Positions 1 to 6,008 of a stretch of DNA of 8,396 nucleotides are shown here, piece after piece. The translations under genes and the position numbers were made by a program. The notes beneath the pieces are model-generated. The model was not told where the DNA came from and searched no databases. It was given only the letters and a program-made list of their open reading frames with translations. Positions within the stretch are counted from its first letter, which is position 1, and every line of letters starts with the position of its first letter. Source of the stretch: Thioglobus_B sp964566765 (GTDB lineage Bacteria > Pseudomonadota > Gammaproteobacteria > PS1 > Pseudothioglobaceae); NCBI GenBank assembly GCA_964566765.1, contig CAZMJI010000044.1, positions 1 to 8,396 on the forward strand, in the 5' to 3' direction.

Positions 1-655
1 GATAGATTACATGCGCCGGCATCACTGCATCTAGCCCTTGATTAATCATTAGCTCAAAGGCGGTCATATCCGGCGCCATTTGCTCAAGACTGCGGGTGTC
101 AATAGGCAATTCTAGATGTGAATCTGGCTTCACAAAGCCATGTCCTGGAAAATGCTTTCCCACGGACTTCATACCTGCTAAGTGCATGCCTTCAACCAAG
201 GCGCCGGCCAATTCAACCACCACAGACGCATGAGCATGAAAGGCACGATCACCAATCACACTAGAGTGCTCATAATCCAAATCTAGCACCGGTGCAAAAG
301 AGAAGTCCACGCCAATCTCCAGCAACTCATAAGCCAGCACCACACCGCAGGCTAGAGCCTGTTGTTTGGCCAAGGTCGGATCTTGATCATAAACCTTACC
401 CAAAGTCGCCATCGCCGGCAAATGGGTAAAGCCTGTGCGAAAACGCTGCACGCGACCACCCTCGTGGTCCACCGCAATCAACAACTCGTCTCGCACTTGT
501 CGGATTTCAGCAATCAAGGCCTGAACCTGTGCGCGTGATTCATAATTACGCGCAAACAAAATCACCCCGCCGATAGACGGCTTAAGCAGTTGTGTTTTTT
601 CCGTATCAGTCAGCCTCAGCCCTGACACGTCCATCATAATCGGACCCAAACTCAT
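1..655 (-). CDS. nagZ: Beta-N-acetylglucosaminidase NagZ (3' part cut by window edge)
   Basis: Cytoplasmic family GH3 enzyme that removes GlcNAc from anhydro-muropeptides brought in by AmpG, a core step of peptidoglycan recycling. The first 218 residues are visible, starting MSLGPIMMDVSG. Recognisable family motifs are the GGVILFARN segment (29-37), VDHEGGRVQRF (62-72), GDRAF (135-139), KHFPGHG (167-173) and the following DSH (178-180), whose Asp and His form the catalytic dyad known for NagZ. MPAHVIY (212-218) is the last visible segment. The catalytic nucleophile Asp lies beyond the window. There is no signal peptide, as expected. The ATG start overlaps the TGA of ampG in an ATGA (652-655), so the two are likely translationally coupled, which fits permease followed by hydrolase. 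It is truncated only by the window edge; the visible frame is open. Confidence 0.96.
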   Translation of the reverse strand, partial: MSLGPIMMDVSGLRLTDTEKTQLLKPSIGGVILFARNYESRAQVQALIAEIRQVRDELLIAVDHEGGRVQRFRTGFTHLPAMATLGKVYDQDPTLAKQQALACGVVLAYELLEIGVDFSFAPVLDLDYEHSSVIGDRAFHAHASVVVELAGALVEGMHLAGMKSVGKHFPGHGFVKPDSHLELPIDTRSLEQMAPDMTAFELMINQGLDAVMPAHVIY

Positions 656-2169
656 TGAATATACGCCTTGGTCTTATAAACCAAATATAGGATTGGCAGG
701 CCGATCACCGTGGTTAGAATAAAGAATTCACCATAGCCGATAGCTTCAACAATGGAACCAGAATAGCCACCAAAAGCCTTAGGGATTAGGGTCATCAGCG
801 AAGAGAACACGGCGTACTGCACGGCAGTAAATTTCACGTTGGTCAGTGCAGATAAAAAGGCAATAAAGGCTGCACCGGCCAGACCGCCTGACAAATTGTC
901 CATGGTGATGGTAACGTACAACCAATTGATGTCATTACCCATATTGGCCAATACCACAAACAGTAGATTGGTCAGTGCAGACAGTAGTGCGCCCAATAGC
1001 AAGACCTTGTAGACACCAATACGCATGGCTACCACACCACCGATAAAGCCGCCGGCAATGGTCATAAACAGACCAAAGGTTTTCGAGACAAAGGCGATCT
1101 CTTCTTTACTAAAGCCCAAGTCTTGATAGAAAATATTGGCCACCACGCCCAACACAATGTCACTGATACGATAAAGGCCAATCACCGCCAATAACAACCA
1201 AGCAACACGGGCGCCATAGCGATTAAAGAAATCACGAACCGGATCCACATAGGTCTGGTCCACCATTGATCGATTCACCAATCGCAGACCAATCAGCAGA
1301 CGAGAGGCCAGATAAGCACCTGTGAGCGCCCCCAACATACGCAGCGTTCCACTGAAAAAGCCAGCCAAGTTACGATTGCCAAACACCTCACTCAGATAAA
1401 CTTTCAGCTCTGCAATCGGTGTAGACAATAAGTTAAAACTGGCAATAAAGCTAGCCACAATGGCCAGAAACAAGGCGAAGAATCGCGCATAGTCTTTGGT
1501 GCTATAAGTGTCTTCTACTGCCCTAGTCGAGTCAGGCTCACGAATGGAGATGGTGGTAATCACCCCAATCAACATTACCAAGGCCATCAGCATATAAGTA
1601 TTTGACCAAGCCTCAAACTGATACGCACCCTTAGTAGAGCCAAAGTAACTGGCAATAAACAAAGCACCGGCGCCGGCCACCAGCATACCCAAGCGATAAC
1701 CCGCAATATAGGTGGCCGAAAGCATCGATTGCATTTTCTTCTCGGCCGATTCAATACGATAGGCATCAATCACAATGTCTTGTGTGGCCGAAGAAAAACC
1801 CAATAGTACTGCGCCGTAGGCCATCAACTCCAAACTGTCTATGCCAGACTTGGGGTCAACTGAGGACATGATAAATATCGCCAAAATAATGGCCAATTGC
1901 GATACCAGTAACCAGGCGCGTCGGCGTCCCAGCATGGCGGTTAATAGCGGCAGTGGCAAGCGATCCACCAAGGGCGCCCAAACGAACTTAAAGGAGTAAC
2001 CTAACGCCGCCCAAGAAAAATAAGTAATGGTAGATTTGGCAACTCCGGCCTCATTTAGCCATAAGCCCAAGGTTGAAAAAATCAGTAGAATCGGCACCCC
2101 GGCTGAGAAGCCGAGAAACAGCATGGTAATAACCCGAGGATGTAGAAACAGTGATAAGGTGCCTAGCAT
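652..2169 (-). CDS. ampG: Muropeptide permease AmpG (MFS)
   Basis: Inner-membrane major-facilitator permease that imports GlcNAc-anhydroMurNAc peptides from the periplasm for recycling. From the ATG at 2169 the protein has 505 residues (E. coli AmpG is about 490). AmpG signatures are LFLGFSAGVP (17-26), KFVWAPLVDR (61-70), GRRRAWLL (81-88) and SATQDIVIDAYRIE (127-140). A later segment has YRISDIVLG and LGFSKEEIAFVSK, also typical. Hydrophobic helices run through the whole length. The frame stays open to a TTG at 2199, but the ATG at 2169 gives the usual short N-terminus and overlaps the rhodanese stop by 7 nt (ATGCTAG). It has only a weak GGGA placed too close as a ribosome site, so coupling to the upstream gene is likely. 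Lying directly before nagZ and near a putative muropeptide carboxypeptidase, it is the import step of a recycling cassette. Confidence 0.95.
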   Translation of the reverse strand: MLGTLSLFLHPRVITMLFLGFSAGVPILLIFSTLGLWLNEAGVAKSTITYFSWAALGYSFKFVWAPLVDRLPLPLLTAMLGRRRAWLLVSQLAIILAIFIMSSVDPKSGIDSLELMAYGAVLLGFSSATQDIVIDAYRIESAEKKMQSMLSATYIAGYRLGMLVAGAGALFIASYFGSTKGAYQFEAWSNTYMLMALVMLIGVITTISIREPDSTRAVEDTYSTKDYARFFALFLAIVASFIASFNLLSTPIAELKVYLSEVFGNRNLAGFFSGTLRMLGALTGAYLASRLLIGLRLVNRSMVDQTYVDPVRDFFNRYGARVAWLLLAVIGLYRISDIVLGVVANIFYQDLGFSKEEIAFVSKTFGLFMTIAGGFIGGVVAMRIGVYKVLLLGALLSALTNLLFVVLANMGNDINWLYVTITMDNLSGGLAGAAFIAFLSALTNVKFTAVQYAVFSSLMTLIPKAFGGYSGSIVEAIGYGEFFILTTVIGLPILYLVYKTKAYIQ

Positions 2170-2576
2170 TGATCCCAAGGCATACCATCGTGGCGCCAAC
2201 CATTTAAGTTGCCACGTTGATCGTTCTCATCCAGGTCGCCTTCGAAACCACTAACCACATGTGCCACATTGGTAAAGCCGTGTTTAAGTAGGCATTTGCC
2301 GGCATCGTCCGAGCGATAACCACTGCGGCAGATTAGGATAATTTCAGCGTTTAACACATCGTCTTTGCCAGACAAATAGCGCTTAACCGCCTCAACAAAC
2401 ACCTGCTCGTCTGGTTCCCACTCGGGCTCATCCACCCAAGGGGCCAACAACGCACCCAGTGGACGGCCGACAAATTTATTTTCTGCCTCGCAACGCACAT
2501 CGATGAGTACCGCGTCTGGATTATCGTCTAAACGTGCTTGCGCCTTTTTAGGCAAGTATTGAATTAACTGTGACAT
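2163..2576 (-). CDS. Small rhodanese-domain sulfurtransferase
   Basis: Single rhodanese domain of 137 residues with no signal peptide or membrane helix, so probably cytoplasmic. The N-terminal half has the VLIDVR strand (23-28). The active-site loop is CRSGYRS (83-89), with Cys83 expected to carry the persulfide. The loop is followed by a helix, the strand VAHVVSGFEGD (104-114) and a GWRHDGMPW ending common to small bacterial rhodaneses. The protein ends in Cys137. The specific acceptor cannot be deduced. The ATG at 2576 has a good GGAG site (2585-2588, 8 nt spacing) and overlaps the upstream YkuD gene by 13 nt. Its end overlaps ampG by 7 nt. Its place inside a wall-recycling gene string is not explained by any known role; it may be a co-transcribed housekeeping gene. 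Confidence 0.87.
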   Translation of the reverse strand: MSQLIQYLPKKAQARLDDNPDAVLIDVRCEAENKFVGRPLGALLAPWVDEPEWEPDEQVFVEAVKRYLSGKDDVLNAEIILICRSGYRSDDAGKCLLKHGFTNVAHVVSGFEGDLDENDQRGNLNGWRHDGMPWDQC

Positions 2577-3016
2577 GATTTAATCTCCACGTGCTCCCCA
2601 ACATCAACCAAATCAAACAGCTCTATCATATCACCACTATGCATGCGAATGCAACCCTTTGAACCCGGCTTTCCCATTGGGATTTCATCAGGTGACCCAT
2701 GGATGTAAATATAGCGAGACTGGGTGTTCCGATTGGCTTCATCCAACCCATCCAGCCAAAGAATCCTTGTCAAAATCCAATCCCGACCAGGTTGTGCCTC
2801 AGCCAGCGTTGGATGATAGGTCTCACCAGTGGGTTTTCGCGCCACTAAAACGGCGCCAATAGGCAACTCATGACCGATTTTTTCAGCAATCTGGAAGCGT
2901 CCACGTGGGGTGCAATATGAGCCCTCGACCTCGCCCACGCCATTTTTGGCGCTACTAATCGAATAGGTTTTATCCCCATAAGTCAGCGTTTGCGTGTCAA
3001 TATCAATAACAATCAT
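2564..3016 (-). CDS. YkuD-family L,D-transpeptidase fold protein, probable cytoplasmic L,D-carboxypeptidase
   Basis: A 150-residue stand-alone YkuD catalytic domain. The catalytic signature is IYIHGS (103-108, His106) followed by GSKGCIRM (118-125), with the nucleophile Cys122 and Arg124. The usual SHGC reads SKGC here. TPRGRFQI (36-43) is the common early YkuD segment. The N-terminus, MIVIDIDTQTLTYGD, goes straight into the first strand: there is no signal peptide, lipobox, LysM or membrane anchor, so the protein should stay in the cytoplasm, where no murein sacculus exists to crosslink. Acinetobacter ElsL is an established example of a cytoplasmic YkuD enzyme that removes terminal D-Ala from recycled tetrapeptides. 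Position two genes before ampG-nagZ supports the same role here (inference). The start overlaps the rlmD stop as ATGA and has no Shine-Dalgarno sequence, implying coupling. An untested alternative is a transpeptidase exported by another route. Confidence 0.88.
   Translation of the reverse strand: MIVIDIDTQTLTYGDKTYSISSAKNGVGEVEGSYCTPRGRFQIAEKIGHELPIGAVLVARKPTGETYHPTLAEAQPGRDWILTRILWLDGLDEANRNTQSRYIYIHGSPDEIPMGKPGSKGCIRMHSGDMIELFDLVDVGEHVEIKSCHS
2585..2588 (-). promoter_or_regulatory. Ribosome binding site of the rhodanese gene
   Basis: GGAG on the minus strand, 8 nt before the ATG at 2576 and inside the end of the YkuD gene. It fixes the start despite the 13-nt overlap between the two genes. 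Confidence 0.65.
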
Positions 3017-4329
3017 CGGCTAAATAGAGCAATCGACTCAACGTGAGCAGTTTGTGGGAACATGTCCATCACCCCAGCTGACTCCAGGGTATAACCCAAC
3101 TCAATCAAACGCGCGCTATCACGCGCTAAGGTGGCCGGATTGCAAGACACATAAACCAGGCGCTCCACCCCTAGCTTGGGTAGTAGCTCCACAATCTCAA
3201 TCGCGCCCGAGCGCGCTGGATCAATCAGTGCTTTGTTGTAGGTCTTTCCTCTAAACCAAGAAAAACCTTCAACCGCCTCAAATAGATCCGCTTGATAGAA
3301 TTCAGCATTGTCAATACCATTGGCGGCCGCATTTTGCTTAGCACGCTCAATCAGGCCCTTATCCCCTTCTACACCCACCACACGTTTGGCATAACGCGCA
3401 ATCGGCAGGGTAAAGTTACCCAGGCCACAAAATAGATCAATCACTTCATCATCTTCGCTCAAGTCTAGCATCTCTAGCGCACGCGATACCATGTGCTGAT
3501 TGAGCTCAAAATTAACCTGGGTAAAGTCAGTGGGTAGAAAACGCATCAGCACTTGGTGCTGGGGGTGCGAGTAAGTCAGTTCGACCGCTTTGTCCAAGGG
3601 CTTCACTGTGTCCAGGCCGCCACTTTGGGTGTAAAAACAAATTCCCAGTGCTTGCGCACAATCCAGTAGTAGTTGTTCATCTTTGGCACTCAGTGGTTCT
3701 AAGTGTCTTAAGATCAAAATGGTCGCCTCCTCAGCGATGGCCACTTCAAATTGTGGCACCTGTTCACGGATTGAGAGCTGCTCAACACAGTCTGCCAATA
3801 CTTCTAGGTTCTCGCCAATCGATGGATGCAGGACTTCACAACGCGTCATATCTGCCACGAACGAGGATTTTTTCTCGCGAAAGCCCACTAAGGCTTTGTC
3901 TTTTTTGCGCACAAAACGCACGCCCAATCTGGCCTTGCGTCGATAACCCCAAGGCTGAGAGCGCATCGGCTCCAACCAAGTCTTAGGTTCGGTTTTGGTC
4001 TGCTGAGTCAGCACTTCTTTTAGCCACTCGCCTTTGGCCTTAATTTGATCATCGCTGGAGAGATGCTGGAACGAGCAGCCACCACAAATGCCAAACACCT
4101 CGCACTTAGGTTGGATACGCTGATCTGAGGCCTGTAGTACCTCTAGCACTTCCGCCTCTTCAAATTTAGCACGAGAGAAAGTGCGATTGGCCAGCACTTT
4201 TTCGCCAGGCAAGGCGCCTGAAACAAAGATGACTTTTTCCTCTAGATGCGCAACACCGCGTCCTTCGTGCGACAAGAATTCAATCTCAAGCTCGTAGGTT
4301 CTGGCTTTAGGTTTTCTTCTTCTGCCCAT
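3013..4329 (-). CDS. rlmD: 23S rRNA (uracil-1939-C5)-methyltransferase RlmD
   Basis: SAM-dependent enzyme that makes m5U1939 in 23S rRNA. Its 438 residues match the family length. The N-terminus is basic (MGRRRKPKAR) and leads into a TRAM domain of about 60 residues with GRGVAHLEEKVIFVSGALPGE. Four cysteines, 76, 82, 85 (CEVFGICGGC) and 164 (MTRCEV), are placed to bind the 4Fe-4S cluster typical of RlmD. The methyltransferase domain has DLFCGLGNF (298-306, SAM binding), DPARSG (370-375), YVSCNPATLARD with catalytic Cys396, and AHVESIALF with the general-base Glu431. These motifs separate it from the other m5U enzymes: TrmA lacks the cluster, while RlmC has a cluster but is shorter. It begins 24 nt after glcF with a modest GGA ribosome site and ends in a 4-nt overlap with the YkuD gene. 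Confidence 0.96.
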   Translation of the reverse strand: MGRRRKPKARTYELEIEFLSHEGRGVAHLEEKVIFVSGALPGEKVLANRTFSRAKFEEAEVLEVLQASDQRIQPKCEVFGICGGCSFQHLSSDDQIKAKGEWLKEVLTQQTKTEPKTWLEPMRSQPWGYRRKARLGVRFVRKKDKALVGFREKKSSFVADMTRCEVLHPSIGENLEVLADCVEQLSIREQVPQFEVAIAEEATILILRHLEPLSAKDEQLLLDCAQALGICFYTQSGGLDTVKPLDKAVELTYSHPQHQVLMRFLPTDFTQVNFELNQHMVSRALEMLDLSEDDEVIDLFCGLGNFTLPIARYAKRVVGVEGDKGLIERAKQNAAANGIDNAEFYQADLFEAVEGFSWFRGKTYNKALIDPARSGAIEIVELLPKLGVERLVYVSCNPATLARDSARLIELGYTLESAGVMDMFPQTAHVESIALFSR

Positions 4330-4353
4330 GGGCCTGGTCCAAAATTAATTGAA
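4330..4353 (-). other. 24-nt glcF-rlmD spacer, no terminator seen
   Basis: The only gap between the hydroxy-acid module and rlmD. It is AT-rich near glcF (TAATTAGTTCAATTAATTTT begins at the glcF stop) and GC-rich next to the rlmD ATG (GGACCAGGCCC). The only possible hairpin is a five-pair A/T stem, too weak for an intrinsic terminator, so read-through from glcF into rlmD is likely. The GGA 8 nt before the ATG is the best candidate ribosome site. Confidence 0.5.
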
Positions 4354-5478
4354 CTAATTATCCAATAATTCCACCCAGTGTTTGACAGGGATTTTACTGT
4401 CTTTTTGTAGATGCATTAAACAGCCAATATTGGCGGTCACAATCACCTCAGGCTCTGAGGCATTTAAATGCTGAAGCTTATTGGTTTTGAGCTGCTCAGA
4501 CAAGTCTTTTTGAAAGATCGAATACGTACCAGCCGAACCACAGCATAGATGTGAATCTTGCACTGCAGGCACCTGATAGCCCAATTGAGTTAAGATGGAG
4601 GCAACCAAACCAGGCAACTTTTGCCCATGTTGCAAGGTGCAAGGTTCGTGATAGCTGATTGTTACCTGCTCTGGCGTTAGTGCTGACAAATCTTGCTTGG
4701 CTAGCAGCTGTGCAATGTCCAGCGTTTTGCCGCAAAGTTGCAAGGCTTTTTGATAATAAGGATCCGCCTTATCAAATAGCTCTGGATAATCTTTGACCAT
4801 GGCGCCACAACCGCTGGCACTGGAGATAATATAGTCCGCCTCTGCAGCCACCCAAGCGTCAATATTGGCTTTGACTTTTTCAAGCGCCACTTGATCGGCG
4901 CCCAAGTGCTGATCAATCGCGCCGCAACACTCTTTTTGCGGGGTTTCAACCACCTGATAATTAAGCTTGGCCAGCACATTACGAATGCTGTGATTGATGT
5001 TCGGCGCCAAAGTTGGTTGTACACAGCCCCCCAGTAGTAATACCTTGCCAATGGCTTGCGCAGGTTCTAAGGCTGGCGTTTGTATGTTGGAATGTCTAAA
5101 GAGTCTGCCCACTGGATTAAACAGTGCCGGCGTGGTTAAGGTTTTGCGCACCGCAAAGCGGTAAGCTTTTTGCCACAAAGGTCGCTTACTCTCTAGCGCC
5201 TGTCTACCAATGTCGAGCAGTTGATGATAATCCACCCCAGATGGGCAGGTAGTCTCACATGAACGACAGGTTAAACAGCGGTCCAGATGCTTGGTGGTGT
5301 CATGCGACACTTGATTGTTTTCCAAGGCTGACTTGATCAGATAGATGCGTCCGCGTGGCGAATCCAACTCATCACCTAAAAGCTGATAAGTTGGGCAAGT
5401 AGCCTGGCAAAAACCGCAGTGTACACACTTGCGAATAATCTCGTTAGCTTTGGCGTTTTGAATCTGATGTGTTTGCAT
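4354..5478 (-). CDS. glcF: Glycolate oxidase iron-sulfur subunit GlcF
   Basis: Fe-S subunit of the membrane-associated glycolate oxidase (GlcDEF), passing electrons from the flavin subunit toward the quinone pool. It has 374 residues against about 407 in E. coli; the linker between the ferredoxin part and the first CCG domain is shorter. Two 4Fe-4S motifs are complete: C18-x2-C21-x2-C24-x3-C28P and C68-x2-C71-x2-C74-x3-C78P. Two cysteine-rich CCG-type repeats follow: GGCVQPTLAPN (150-160) with CCGAIDQH (184-191), and HEPCTLQHGQKL (277-288) with LCCGSAGTYS (311-320). TANIGC (348-353) precedes the end. YQLLGDELDSPRGRIYLIK is the classic GlcF segment. The ATG shares one base with the glcE stop (TAATG) and shows no real Shine-Dalgarno sequence, so translation probably depends on ribosomes finishing glcE. 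Confidence 0.95.
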   Translation of the reverse strand: MQTHQIQNAKANEIIRKCVHCGFCQATCPTYQLLGDELDSPRGRIYLIKSALENNQVSHDTTKHLDRCLTCRSCETTCPSGVDYHQLLDIGRQALESKRPLWQKAYRFAVRKTLTTPALFNPVGRLFRHSNIQTPALEPAQAIGKVLLLGGCVQPTLAPNINHSIRNVLAKLNYQVVETPQKECCGAIDQHLGADQVALEKVKANIDAWVAAEADYIISSASGCGAMVKDYPELFDKADPYYQKALQLCGKTLDIAQLLAKQDLSALTPEQVTISYHEPCTLQHGQKLPGLVASILTQLGYQVPAVQDSHLCCGSAGTYSIFQKDLSEQLKTNKLQHLNASEPEVIVTANIGCLMHLQKDSKIPVKHWVELLDN

Positions 5479-6008
5479 TATAAGAACTTATTTTGTGGGT
5501 CAAAGACCGTCTTTAGTTGTTGCTCTAAGCGAGCGCGCAGCTCGCTATGATTGGCGACTCGAGACTGTGGCTCTAACGCACCAATATAGGCCTTAGGCAT
5601 GACTTTAAAACTAAGCTCAGTCACCAAGGCCAACTTGCCCTGAGAGCCTGCCAATAGACGCGCCACATCATAACCGGCCACGTTTTTCATCACCTGGCCA
5701 CCAAAATTTAGCAGATCGCCTCGACCATCAATAATTTGTACACCTAGCACCGCATCAGACAGATCGCTACCACCTTGGGCATAAGCACTACCAATGCTTT
5801 GATGGTCATCTTCAACATAAAAGCTCAAGCCTTGGTTGTTTTGCGCCAGTGCCTGGGTGATGTCTTTGATCGGTGTGCCCGCTTTCACCGTGATCACCAA
5901 CTCTTCTGGGTGATAAGCCACCACGCCAGCATAATTCAACATCTGCGCATTCAGTGTTAACTGTTCGCTGTCTTTAATCAGTTGTTGCAGTTCGTCTAAT
6001 CGATCCAT
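5478..6008 (-). CDS. glcE: Miniaturised glycolate oxidase subunit GlcE (cap domain and FAD P-loop absent)
   Basis: Identified as GlcE by YHPEELVITVKAGTP (32-46), VLGVQIIDGRG (87-97) and FGGQVMKNVAGYD (102-114) followed by RLLAGSQGKLALVTELSFKV (117-136), and by its place between glcD and glcF. It has only 176 residues; E. coli GlcE has about 350. Against the family as I recall it, three blocks are missing: the N-terminal glycine-rich pyrophosphate loop (VIQGSNSKAFLGR in E. coli), most of the loop holding the WGGMVA...GPRR region, and the whole substrate-side cap after about residue 140. The C-terminal helix is kept (LEQQLKTVFDP, 161-171), but the terminal FNPGR motif has decayed to NKFL. The frame is open throughout with a good GGAG site (6017-6020). 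It may have lost FAD and act as a structural partner, or mainly couple glcF translation (inference). Confidence 0.85.
   Translation of the reverse strand: MDRLDELQQLIKDSEQLTLNAQMLNYAGVVAYHPEELVITVKAGTPIKDITQALAQNNQGLSFYVEDDHQSIGSAYAQGGSDLSDAVLGVQIIDGRGDLLNFGGQVMKNVAGYDVARLLAGSQGKLALVTELSFKVMPKAYIGALEPQSRVANHSELRARLEQQLKTVFDPQNKFL

Noticed and set aside
2170..2199. TTG start of ampG at 2199
   Set aside because: It would add ten residues with no family counterpart and lacks a good ribosome site; the ATG at 2169 gives the normal N-terminus.
4330..4360. Terminator between glcF and rlmD
   Set aside because: The only stem is five A/T pairs with a 7-nt loop and a short T run; too weak to call.
4354..4400. 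Promoter for rlmD in the end of glcF (GATAAT as a -10)
   Set aside because: GATAAT is a fair -10 but no acceptable -35 lies 16-18 nt upstream; not strong enough to list.
4701..5051. Open frame of 116 codons inside glcF on the same strand
   Set aside because: It lies wholly within glcF, which has complete Fe-S and CCG motifs; the product is Trp- and Ile-rich low-sense sequence, a shadow frame.
5478..6008. glcE as a frameshifted pseudogene
   Set aside because: The frame is open from a good ribosome site to a TAA joined to glcF. Core GlcE motifs are intact, and the end aligns with the C-terminus of full-length GlcE; no missing blocks appear in other frames nearby.
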